Both the position numbers and the translations under genes were made by a program. Under the pieces are notes generated by a model, which saw only the letters and a program-made list of their open reading frames with translations, had not been told where the DNA came from and did no database searches. Shown one piece after another: positions 50,625 through 58,560 of a DNA stretch of 64,000 bases. The DNA is taken from the NCBI GenBank assembly GCA_023230455.1, contig JALNXH010000002.1:186001-250000 (forward strand), written 5' to 3'. Source of the stretch: Rhodocyclaceae bacterium (GTDB lineage: Bacteria; Pseudomonadota; Gammaproteobacteria; Burkholderiales; Rhodocyclaceae). The stretch's first letter is position 1, and every line of letters begins with the position of its first letter.

Positions 50625-51122
50625 ATGGATGCGCTCCGGACCATTTTTCAGCGGCTACTGATCGTTGCTGTCCTCGTGCTTGCCGGGTGTGCAAGCGCGC
50701 CTTCCGGTACGCCTGCGGCGGTCGCGCTACGCAACGCGGCGGAGGCGCGAGGGCAGGACGTGGCGATTTTTGCGCTCAGTCTGGTTGAAACCGGCTATCG
50801 TTTTGGCGGCAAGAATCCCGAGGCGGGGTTGGATTGCAGCGGAATGGTGAGCTACGTTTTCAACCAGGCCGCAGGATTCAAATTATCCGGTTCCGCTGCC
50901 GACATCGCCCGCCTGGGGCGGACGATTGCTCCTGATCAGCTCAAGCCCGGCGATCTGGTGTTTTTCAACACCTTGCGGCGATCCCATTCGCACGTCGGTA
51001 TCTATATCGGCGACGGCCGTTTCGTCCATGCGCCCAGCAGCAAGGGGCGAGTGCGTACCGAAAGCCTGCGTAACACGTGGTTTGCCGCGCGGTTCGAAGA
51101 GGCGCGCAGCTATCTGGACTAA
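50625..51122 (+). CDS. NlpC/P60 family lipoprotein endopeptidase
   Basis: 165 aa from the ATG at 50625. Lipobox LAGC with Cys22, catalytic Cys71 in LDCSGMVSYVF, His123 in SHSHVGIYIGDG and third polar residue His135 in FVHAPSSKG. Such enzymes cut peptidoglycan stem peptides (D-Glu to DAP). Its stop overlaps that of the convergent HExxH gene by 4 bp. Confidence 0.9.
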   Translation: MDALRTIFQRLLIVAVLVLAGCASAPSGTPAAVALRNAAEARGQDVAIFALSLVETGYRFGGKNPEAGLDCSGMVSYVFNQAAGFKLSGSAADIARLGRTIAPDQLKPGDLVFFNTLRRSHSHVGIYIGDGRFVHAPSSKGRVRTESLRNTWFAARFEEARSYLD

Positions 51123-51754
51123 GCGAACAGATTGAATCCGCCGCTTTCTTCACGCGGCGGCCCATAGGCGAGCTCTACCTGGCGGGTTGTTTCCGCAGCG
51201 GCCGCCGGTGATGTGGCCTCAATGCGTTCCCTGGCTAGATCCGCCCGCCCGCGCGCTTCAAGCTGGCTGCCGATGCTCGCCACGCGGTAGTCTTGCGGTG
51301 ACGGGTCTTTGGGGGCCAGCGCGGCGGCTTGGATACGCGCGCCCTTGTCGATATTGGCCTCGGGCTTCTTTTCGGCCGAGGTATCGATACCCACTTCACC
51401 GCCGGTTGCGTAGGATTTGCCGTCGGGACCATAGGTGTAGGTGTAGTTCGGCCCGCTCGTAACGACGCCTCGGCCGGCGGCAATATGCGCTTGCTCGTGA
51501 GCCCGAACGGCGCTGTCTATGGCTTGTAGAACGGCCACTTCGCGTTGTTCGGCGGTAGTTAGCTGCCCTTTTTTGTCGGTAGCGGTCGCGGCGGTAGTCC
51601 TTTGGGTTTGATCCCGGTTCGTTGCCGTTTCTTGGTCCGGCGTCGGTAGGGTTCCGTTTAGCTGGTCGCGGGCCATGACCAAATCAACCCCCTTCGCCTG
51701 GGAAATACCCACCGAATAGAGCGAGGACTGGAGCGAAATACCTAGATCGGCCAT
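51119..51754 (-). CDS. SprA-related putative zinc metalloprotease
   Basis: 211 aa from the ATG at 51752-51754. The centre holds an HExxH motif, His86-Glu87-xx-His90 (AVRAHEQAHIAAG), followed by GGEVGIDTS and DPSPQDYRVASIGSQLE, the pattern of the small SprA-related metalloprotease family. The N-terminus is low-complexity and polar with no signal peptide. The substrate is unknown. Confidence 0.8.
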   Translation of the reverse strand: MADLGISLQSSLYSVGISQAKGVDLVMARDQLNGTLPTPDQETATNRDQTQRTTAATATDKKGQLTTAEQREVAVLQAIDSAVRAHEQAHIAAGRGVVTSGPNYTYTYGPDGKSYATGGEVGIDTSAEKKPEANIDKGARIQAAALAPKDPSPQDYRVASIGSQLEARGRADLARERIEATSPAAAAETTRQVELAYGPPREESGGFNLFA

Positions 51755-51897
51755 GAAGATCCGCACGAACATGCTGTCCGTTATCTTTATAGCCTACGGT
51801 TGGGATACTGGGAAGAACGCCTTCGGCGCGGGCCGGTCAGACCTTGGCCAATGCATCGCCTCCGGCCAGCGCGACGCCGGATGCGGCGAACCTAACC

Positions 51898-52089
51898 TTA
51901 TTCCTGGCTGGCGTAAATCTGCCGCAGGAACGCTTCGGTATCCAGTTCGCAGTTCTCCGCCGTGCTTCGGGCCCGACCGGCAGGTGCCGCCGTTTCGATT
52001 GCACCCGCCGGGGGTGGCAGCCAACCGGCGTTTAGCACCTCATCCTCGAAGGAGCCGAATTCGTCCGCAATTACTCTGCCCGTATTCAT
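51898..52089 (-). CDS. Possible small hypothetical protein
   Basis: A 63-codon frame, MNTGRVIADEFGSFEDEVLNA onward, ending DTEAFLRQIYASQE. Composition is protein-like (acidic, helical ends) but there is no clear ribosome site and no family is recognised. The surrounding gap between the HExxH gene and the AmpG-like gene (51755-52186, 432 bases) shows nothing else I can name. Confidence 0.35.
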   Translation of the reverse strand: MNTGRVIADEFGSFEDEVLNAGWLPPPAGAIETAAPAGRARSTAENCELDTEAFLRQIYASQE

Positions 52090-52186
52090 GATCTGCGCTT
52101 TCGTTAGCTCCGGCCTGGGCGCTATGCCAACCGGATGCTTCGAGTATAGCTACGGGTTTATTACAGGTTCGCATAACTATTTCACG

Positions 52187-53467
52187 CTAGCGTTCGGCAC
52201 TGTTGCGCGCCCGCCACGGTGCAACCCACAGCAGCAGCAGCATGCCGGGTAAGGCCAATGCGGCGCAGAGCAAAAAGAAATCGCGCCAGCCGAACAGATC
52301 TACCAACCAGCCGGCGGCTGCGTTGATGAACGCCCGTGGCACGGCGGCGAGGCTAGTGAACAACGCGAACTGCGTTGCGGTGTAGAGCGGGTGTGTGGCG
52401 CGGGCGATGAAGGCGACGAAGGCGGCCGTTCCAAGCCCAACGCCGAGTGCCTCTGCGCCGATGACCAGCGCCAGCCGGGCCAGTTCGACGCTGCTGACGG
52501 ACACCTGCGGGCCGATGCCGGCGAGCCAGGCGAAGCCGAAAATGGAAAACAGCTGCACCAGCCCGAATAGCCAGAGCGCACGGTTGATGCCCAGTTTGAC
52601 CATCCACAGGCCGCCGATCAGTCCGCCGATCACGGCCGGCCAGAGCCCGGCGTTCTTCGCCACCAGACCGATCTGCGTCTTGCTGTAGCCCATGCTCAAA
52701 TAGAAAGGGGTGGCGAGCGCCGTGCACAGGCTGTCGCCCAGCTTGTAGAAAAAGATGAAAGCGAGGATCAGCAGCGCTTCCTTGATGCCGGCGCGGCCGA
52801 TGAATTCGCGGAAGGGCTCCTCGACCGCTTCGCGCAAGGTCGCCGGTGCGGCGACCGCGATTTCGGGTTCGCGCACCCACAGCGCCATCGCTATCCCGGG
52901 GAACATAAACAGCGCGGTGACGGCAAAGACCCCGGACCAGGGCAAGTGGTCGGCCAGGATCAGCGACAGGGCGCCGGGGACCAGCCCTGCGATGCGGTAG
53001 GCGTTGACGTGTACGGCGTTGCCCAGCCCGAGTTCCCTGTCGCTCAGGATTTCGCGGCGAAAGGCATCCAGTGCGATGTCCTGCGTGGCCGATAGCAACG
53101 CCAGCGCCAGCGCCAGGGCGATGATTGGGCCCAGGTCGAGGCGCGGCGAGAGCAGGCCAAAGCCGGCGATCACGCACAGCAGGCCACCCTGCGTCCCCAA
53201 CATCCAGCCGCGACGGCGCCCCAGGCTCTGGATGCTGTAGCGGTCGAGCAGCGGCGACCAGAGGAATTTCCATGTGTATGGCAACTGGATCAGAGTCATG
53301 GCGCCGATCTCGCGCAGGCTGACGCCCTCGCTGAACAGCCACGCCGGCAATAGATTGAGCAGCAGATACAGCGGCAAGCCGGAACTGAAGCCGGTGAACA
53401 CGCAGATCAGCATGCGCCGGGTGAGCAGGGCGGATAACCAAGCAGGGAGTTGGGCAGGGCAGGGCAT
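52187..53467 (-). CDS. AmpG-like MFS permease
   Basis: 426 aa from the ATG at 53465-53467, twelve predicted transmembrane segments. LPLYLLLNLLPAWLFSEGVSLREIG, PYTWKFLWSPLLDRY and ATQDIALDAFRREIL are the AmpG family landmarks. AmpG imports anhydromuropeptides released during wall turnover for recycling. No ampD or beta-lactamase gene lies beside it here. Confidence 0.88.
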   Translation of the reverse strand: MPCPAQLPAWLSALLTRRMLICVFTGFSSGLPLYLLLNLLPAWLFSEGVSLREIGAMTLIQLPYTWKFLWSPLLDRYSIQSLGRRRGWMLGTQGGLLCVIAGFGLLSPRLDLGPIIALALALALLSATQDIALDAFRREILSDRELGLGNAVHVNAYRIAGLVPGALSLILADHLPWSGVFAVTALFMFPGIAMALWVREPEIAVAAPATLREAVEEPFREFIGRAGIKEALLILAFIFFYKLGDSLCTALATPFYLSMGYSKTQIGLVAKNAGLWPAVIGGLIGGLWMVKLGINRALWLFGLVQLFSIFGFAWLAGIGPQVSVSSVELARLALVIGAEALGVGLGTAAFVAFIARATHPLYTATQFALFTSLAAVPRAFINAAAGWLVDLFGWRDFFLLCAALALPGMLLLLWVAPWRARNSAER

Positions 53468-53534
53468 GGGGCAATGATACGAGGCGAAGGCGGCTGCTAC
53501 CATTCGGCTACCGCCCGTTTCTCCGCGCTATTCG

Positions 53535-54251
53535 ATGCCCTCCCTGCCCGACGATTACAGTCAATGGCGTAGCCAGCGCCGAATCGATCTGACCGCTCCC
53601 GACGGCTGGCTCAGCATCGTCGGGCTCGTCTGGCTGGAGCCCGGCGCCAACACGGTTGGCTGCGCTACCGGTAATGCGGCGGTGCTGCCCTCCGGGCCGG
53701 AACGGTTGGGCGAAGTCTTCGTCGCCGGTTGCAGCGCCGAATGGAGACCGGCGGGTGCTTCGACTCAGGCGCTGCAAAGCGATGCGGGCGGCGCGCCGTC
53801 CGTGATTCGCTGTGGCAGCATTGAATTCTTCGTCATAGAACGCGACGGCCGCCTCGCCCTGCGCATTCGCGACCGAGAAGCGGCAGCGCGCAAGCGCTTT
53901 GCTGGCATCGATTGCTTTGTTTACGATCCGGCTTGGCGGATCGAGGCGGTCTGGGACGGCGAGTGCGTTCGCTTCGATCATGCCGGACAAAGCCATTTGC
54001 TGCATCCTCAGGATTGCCGCACGCCTCGGCTGCACTGCGTCTTCGGCGATGCCACCAACGGTCGCGAGACTTACGGCGGCGGACGCTTCCTCTATGCCGA
54101 TGCGCCGCAGAAAGGCCCTCTGGTGCTGGATTTCAACCGCGCCATCAACCCGCCCTGTGTATTCACCCCGTACGCTACTTGCCCGCTGCCGGCGCCGGAG
54201 AACCGCCTGCCTTTTCCCATCATGGCGGGGGAGAAGTACCCGCCGGCCTGA
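53535..54251 (+). CDS. DUF1684 family protein
   Basis: 238 aa with no signal peptide. The C-terminal signature runs TNGRETYGGGRFLY, VLDFNRAINPPC and FTPYATCPLPAPENRLP, characteristic of DUF1684, a beta-rich family of unknown function. It diverges from the AmpG-like gene and converges on fumC. Confidence 0.88.
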   Translation: MPSLPDDYSQWRSQRRIDLTAPDGWLSIVGLVWLEPGANTVGCATGNAAVLPSGPERLGEVFVAGCSAEWRPAGASTQALQSDAGGAPSVIRCGSIEFFVIERDGRLALRIRDREAAARKRFAGIDCFVYDPAWRIEAVWDGECVRFDHAGQSHLLHPQDCRTPRLHCVFGDATNGRETYGGGRFLYADAPQKGPLVLDFNRAINPPCVFTPYATCPLPAPENRLPFPIMAGEKYPPA

Positions 54252-54279
54252 GGGCGCTGCGATATTGTCTGCTCACCGG

Positions 54280-55662
54280 TCAAACCATGTCCCGCGGCTG
54301 TACCCAGCGATCGAAGTCCTCCGCGCTGACGTAACCGAGGGCCAGCGCGGCTTCCTTCAGCGTGCTGCCTTTGCGGTGGGCGTGCTTGGCGATCTGGGCG
54401 GCCTGGTCATAGCCGATGTGAGGAGTCAGTGCCGTCACCAGCATCAGCGAGCGGTCGAGGAGCTCGGCGATGCGCGCGCTGTTCGGTTCGACGCCGCGGA
54501 CGCAATGCTCCTCGAAGCTGCGCATGCCGTCCGCCAGCAGCCGCAGGCTTTGGAGGAAATTGTGGACGATCAGGGGCTTGTAGACGTTGAGTTCAAAGTT
54601 GCCCGATGCGCCGCCGAAATTGATTGCCACGTCATTGCCGAATACCTGACAACAGGCCATGCTCAGCGCTTCGCACTGGGTCGGGTTGACCTTGCCGGGC
54701 ATGATCGAACTGCCCGGCTCGTTCTCCGGAATGCTCAGCTCGCCCAGTCCTGAGCGTGGCCCAGAGGCTAGCCAGCGGACGTCATTGGCAATTTTTATCA
54801 GCGCCGCCGCGAGGGTTTTTAAGGCGCCGTGAGCGAACAACAGCGCGTCGTGGGCGGCCAACGCGGCGAACTTGTTGCCGGCGCTGACCAGGGGGAGGCC
54901 GCTGCCGCGCGCCAGTTCGGCCGCTACCCGGGCGCCGAATTCGGCATGGGCGTTGAGCCCCGTACCCACTGCGGTACCGCCGGCAGCCAGGGCATAGATG
55001 GCCGGCAGCGTGGCCTCGATAGCGGCTTCGGCATGGTCCAGTTGTGCCACATAGCCGGAGAACTCCTGGCCGAGGGTCAACGGCGTCGCATCCTGTAAAT
55101 GGGTGCGGCCGATCTTGACGATGTCGGCGAATGCTGCGGCCTTGGCCGCCAGCGTCGCCCGCAGCACGCTCAGCGCCGGCAGCAGGTCGCCGATGATGCC
55201 GTCCAGCGCCGCTACATGCATGGCGGTGGGGAAAATGTCGTTGGACGACTGGCCGAGGTTGACGTCGTCATTGGGATGCACCAGGCGGTGCTCGCCGCGC
55301 TCACCACCGAGCAACTCCGAGGCGCGATTGGCCAGCACCTCATTGATGTTCATATTGCTCTGCGTGCCTGAGCCTGTCTGCCACACGGAAAGCGGAAACT
55401 CGTCGTCGTGCTGTCCGGCCAGTACCTCGTTGGCTGCGGCGACTATGGCGCCGGCCTTGTCCGCCGGCAGCAGGCCGAGATCGTGATTAACTGTCGCGCA
55501 TGCCCGCTTGGTAGCCGCCAGGGCCAGGATCAGTGCGCGCGGCATGCGTTCGGTCGAGATGCGGAAATGTTCCAGGGAGCGTTGGGTCTGGGCTCCCCAC
55601 AGCCTGTCCGCTGGCACCTCAATGGATCCCATGGTGTCGCGTTCCTGCCGTATTTCGCTCAT
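54280..55662 (-). CDS. fumC: Fumarate hydratase class II
   Basis: Iron-independent fumarase of the TCA cycle, 460 aa. IEVPADRLWGAQTQRSLEHF, SVWQTGSGTQSNMNINEV, HPNDDVNLGQSSND and the signature GSSIMPGKVNPTQCE are present. The sequence is closer to fumarases than to aspartase (no AspA-type GSSIMPAKVNP). Single-gene unit; its promoter lies in 55663-55734, shared with the cupin gene. Confidence 0.93.
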   Translation of the reverse strand: MSEIRQERDTMGSIEVPADRLWGAQTQRSLEHFRISTERMPRALILALAATKRACATVNHDLGLLPADKAGAIVAAANEVLAGQHDDEFPLSVWQTGSGTQSNMNINEVLANRASELLGGERGEHRLVHPNDDVNLGQSSNDIFPTAMHVAALDGIIGDLLPALSVLRATLAAKAAAFADIVKIGRTHLQDATPLTLGQEFSGYVAQLDHAEAAIEATLPAIYALAAGGTAVGTGLNAHAEFGARVAAELARGSGLPLVSAGNKFAALAAHDALLFAHGALKTLAAALIKIANDVRWLASGPRSGLGELSIPENEPGSSIMPGKVNPTQCEALSMACCQVFGNDVAINFGGASGNFELNVYKPLIVHNFLQSLRLLADGMRSFEEHCVRGVEPNSARIAELLDRSLMLVTALTPHIGYDQAAQIAKHAHRKGSTLKEAALALGYVSAEDFDRWVQPRDMV

Positions 55663-55734
55663 GTTCGTTCCTTTGCGCTAGTTGGTCGGGTCGGGCTGGC
55701 GGGAAGCTGGGGTGTGTCGGATAATGGTTTGACC

Positions 55735-56109
55735 ATGAAAACCCGCTACGTCGAGATAGCAGCCTATATCACCCGCGACGGCTCACAGATCCGTGAGTTG
55801 CTGCATCCCGATCACCACGGAGCGCGGAATCAAAGCCTCGCCGAAGCCACCGTGCAACCCGGACAGCGTACTCTGCTCCACCGCCACTGGTTTACCGAAG
55901 AGCTTTATCACATCACCGCCGGGTGCGGCACGATGACGCTGGGCGAGCGGCGCTTTGCCGTCGAAGTGGGCGATACGATATTGATTCCGCCGGGTGCCGC
56001 CCATTGCATCGAAGCCGGCGAGATGGAACTGCGCATGCTGTGCTGCTGTAGCCCGGCCTACAGTCATGGCGATACCGAATTGCTGGAAGCCGAGCCCGTA
56101 GCGGGCTGA
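55735..56109 (+). CDS. Cupin-domain protein
   Basis: 124 aa from the ATG at 55735. A single cupin barrel has the metal-ligand pattern HRHWFTEELYHITAG (His-x-His...Glu...) and a second motif PPGAAHCIEAG with the last His. The reaction is unknown. An upstream in-frame extension reads through the fumC start region on the other strand and is rejected. Confidence 0.85.
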   Translation: MKTRYVEIAAYITRDGSQIRELLHPDHHGARNQSLAEATVQPGQRTLLHRHWFTEELYHITAGCGTMTLGERRFAVEVGDTILIPPGAAHCIEAGEMELRMLCCCSPAYSHGDTELLEAEPVAG

Positions 56110-56130
56110 GCGCAGCCTCCGTGCGGCAAC

Positions 56131-56442
56131 TTAGAGCTTGACTTCGCTGATCTGCACTACAGGCGTTATGTCGGTGTAGTTGGGGCCGTCGCTCGCAAAC
56201 TTCCCGGCATGGGGAACGAACGATCCCTGGAAGGCTTCGATCGAGTCGAACAGCAAATGGGCCATCGCTACGAAGGCCGGCTTCGATCCCGGTGCGCCAC
56301 CGCCCAAGCCGGCGTCGACGCTGATTCCTTTGCAAGCGGTGCCGAGGGTCGTCTGCACCATCGGGATATGGACGTTGCAGTAATAGTCGAGGTCGAACTT
56401 CTTGCCTTCGCCATACGGGTACATCGCTGTGACCTTGATCAT
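56131..56442 (-). CDS. EthD-family protein
   Basis: 103 aa, dimeric alpha-beta-barrel type. MIKVTAMYPYGEGKKFDLDYYCNVHIPMV is the EthD signature with the conserved YYxxxHxP pattern. Relatives are linked to ether degradation and other small-molecule pathways; nothing nearby fixes a role here. It converges on the cupin gene with a 21-base gap. Confidence 0.87.
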   Translation of the reverse strand: MIKVTAMYPYGEGKKFDLDYYCNVHIPMVQTTLGTACKGISVDAGLGGGAPGSKPAFVAMAHLLFDSIEAFQGSFVPHAGKFASDGPNYTDITPVVQISEVKL

Positions 56443-56540
56443 CTTGCTTTCCTCCGGCTGTGGATTATCGGCCCATTATAGAGGGGCGTCCGTTGGCTCC
56501 TGCGTCAGCCGCGGGTTCTCTGCGAGAGGCTTTGCCCCGC

Positions 56541-57704
56541 TTATTTCACGCTCAGACTCGCCGTCTCGCGCAGCCAGCGGCGGGCGTCGCGCCCGAGCCA
56601 CTCCTGGGCGAAGCTGTCGTGCTTGACGTGGGCATCGAGATAGGCGGTACTCACGGCGCCGATGGCTGAGCGCGCAAACGCCCAGGCGCCGCTGGGTGCC
56701 ACCTGTTCGACGACGGTGCGGGAGATGTCCACGCGGCGCGTACCGGGGCCTTCGCCGCGATCGGTTCGACTGGCGGGCGTGTCCGCCTCGGGGCTGCGCT
56801 TGCTGCTGGCGATCTGGCTGACTTGCGCAATCAGAGGGCTGCCACCAAGTAGTTCGTGCGAACAGTCCTCCAGCATCAGCAGCGATTTTCCGCCGGCGGG
56901 CATGTGCTTGAACGGTGCTTGGCGCAAGGTCTCCGAGGTCACCCAGCCATAGGCATCGACGTCGCCGCGGCCGGTGATCGACAGCACCGGCATAGTGATT
57001 GCGGCGTAGCGGCTTTCGAAGGCCGGCCCGGAAAACTCGGCAAACGGGCTCAGGGCGATGATTGCGGCGAATTGCTCGCTACGGGACGGTACCTTTGGAT
57101 TGGCGAGTTTTTCCCCCGCGGCTACCATCGCCGTATAGGCGCCGATGTCGTAACCGGCAAGGACGATGCGCGAGAGGTCGACGTTTTTCAGCGCCCCATC
57201 GTTGGTGCGCTTGCGTAATTCATCGAGCAGGGCGTGGAGTGCACCGAGGCGTTCCTCCATTGCTGCTGTCGAGTGGCGTTGCCGTGCCAGCGACTTGAAG
57301 TCGCCGCTGCGCGCTTCGCGGGATTGCCATATCTGCGCATCGTCGGCCAGCAGCTGGATCGAGAGCACGGCATAGCCCGCCTGGCCCCAGGCGTTGCGCC
57401 ACAATTCTCCGGCGCTGCGCGATTCACCCAGGCCAGGCAGGTAGATGACGAGCGGATAGCGCTCGGCCCGGACCGGGACGCTGAGCAGAAAATCGAAACT
57501 GTACTTGCCGGCGTTCCAACTGATGGGCTGGGTGTTGAGCGAGAATTGATCGTTGCTCATGTACCCTTTGGCGGCGAATTGTTGCAGCTGCGGGTCGGGT
57601 GCCGGCGACGGAACGGTCGGGCGGTCGGCGCAGCCAGCGAGCAGGATGAAGGCCAGCATGCTGCAATGGGGCAGGTGGGCGGAGCGCGAGGTCTTTTTCT
57701 TCAT
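56541..57704 (-). CDS. Lipoprotein alpha/beta hydrolase-like protein with Asp nucleophile position
   Basis: 387 aa from the ATG at 57702-57704. Lipobox LLAGC with Cys25, then an alpha/beta-hydrolase fold with VIYLPGLGESR as the oxyanion strand. The nucleophile elbow reads GYDIGAY, placing Asp186 where lipases have Ser. Downstream, SITGRGDVDAYG and EDCSHELLG supply candidate Asp and His. The fold is clear but the chemistry is not; Asp at the elbow is known from haloalkane dehalogenases and epoxide hydrolases. Confidence 0.75.
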   Translation of the reverse strand: MKKKTSRSAHLPHCSMLAFILLAGCADRPTVPSPAPDPQLQQFAAKGYMSNDQFSLNTQPISWNAGKYSFDFLLSVPVRAERYPLVIYLPGLGESRSAGELWRNAWGQAGYAVLSIQLLADDAQIWQSREARSGDFKSLARQRHSTAAMEERLGALHALLDELRKRTNDGALKNVDLSRIVLAGYDIGAYTAMVAAGEKLANPKVPSRSEQFAAIIALSPFAEFSGPAFESRYAAITMPVLSITGRGDVDAYGWVTSETLRQAPFKHMPAGGKSLLMLEDCSHELLGGSPLIAQVSQIASSKRSPEADTPASRTDRGEGPGTRRVDISRTVVEQVAPSGAWAFARSAIGAVSTAYLDAHVKHDSFAQEWLGRDARRWLRETASLSVK

Positions 57705-57718
57705 GGCCGTCGATAACG

Positions 57719-57748
57719 AAAAAAGGGGATGCCGATTCGGCATCCCCA
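57719..57748 (-). terminator. Intrinsic terminator after the Spy-like gene
   Basis: GGGGATGCCG (57725-57734) pairs with CGGCATCCCC (57738-57747) around a 3-base loop. On the minus strand the stem is followed by TTTTTT (57719-57724). It separates the Spy-like gene from the downstream hydrolase gene. Confidence 0.85.
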
Positions 57749-57773
57749 AGTCCTTGTGAGGACGAGGGAGTCT

Positions 57774-58331
57774 TTAGTGGAGCGGAGTACCGGAGGCCTC
57801 TGCTGGCTTGCGGCGACGGTCGCTCTGCCGAGCCTGCATCATACCGGGAGCGAACTCGCCGAGCAGGGTGATTTGGTGCAGAAGAAAATGGCTGGCCTTT
57901 TCCTTCTGCTCGGGCTTCAGTCCGTCATAGAAGGCGAGCCAGGTTTCCCGCGCCTGCTGGCGTTTTTTCAGCTGTTCCTCGTGTTGCTTGTCGAGACGTG
58001 CGGCAACGGCGCGCAGATCCGGCGCCGGGGCCTTGAGCTCGGTCTTGAGCTGTTCGTGCGTGCTGCGGTGGGCATCCCGCATTTCGTGGCGCAAGGTTTC
58101 GGTGGCGGCGATCGCGCTTTTCCACTGCGCATCCTGCGTTGCGTCAAGGGCCAGATCCTTGTGTAGCCGGCCGAGGCTTTGTCCGATCGACGGGCGATGC
58201 TCACATTCAATGGCTTCGGGGCGGTCGGTTGCCGCCTGGGCAGTCAGCCCGAGGGTGATGCTCAACAGCCAAGCGGCGGCCTTGAGGGTCGCGAGCTGGA
58301 TACGCGGATGTATGGCGTGGGCAGGACTCAT
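57774..58331 (-). CDS. Periplasmic Spy/CpxP-like protein
   Basis: 185 aa from the ATG at 58329-58331 with GAGGAG upstream. A signal peptide ends near TAQAATD, followed by an all-helical domain with two LTxxQ-type motifs (LALDATQDAQW and DGLKPEQKEKA). Members act as periplasmic chaperones or envelope-stress sensors. It has its own terminator, and no two-component genes are adjacent. Confidence 0.82.
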   Translation of the reverse strand: MSPAHAIHPRIQLATLKAAAWLLSITLGLTAQAATDRPEAIECEHRPSIGQSLGRLHKDLALDATQDAQWKSAIAATETLRHEMRDAHRSTHEQLKTELKAPAPDLRAVAARLDKQHEEQLKKRQQARETWLAFYDGLKPEQKEKASHFLLHQITLLGEFAPGMMQARQSDRRRKPAEASGTPLH

Positions 58332-58507
58332 GGCAGGCTCCTCTTTCAACATCGGGTGTCTTGCAGTGGAGCCACTTTAGGCGCGAAAGGTTCCCTACGG
58401 ATGTCGGGAAGCCTGCATTTGGTAACCAATTGTTTCGCCTGGAGTCTGACGGCCCGATACGGGCAAGGCTATTCGGCCAGCCCGTTCACGAAAGAAAGCC
58501 ATGTTGC

Positions 58508-58541
58508 ACGAGATCCCTGCCTTCCCAGCTACGGAGAGGGG
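58508..58541. repeat. Diverged C-rich element D
   Basis: ATCCCTGCCTTCCC followed by ACGGAGAGGGG resembles the cores at 30331 and 38631. A bulged hairpin (58459-58485) stands about 22 bases away on the expected side, but it is not a copy of a gene edge. Probably a decayed relative. Confidence 0.45.
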
Positions 58542-58560
58542 CGCCGGTCTTGGCGCGCAG

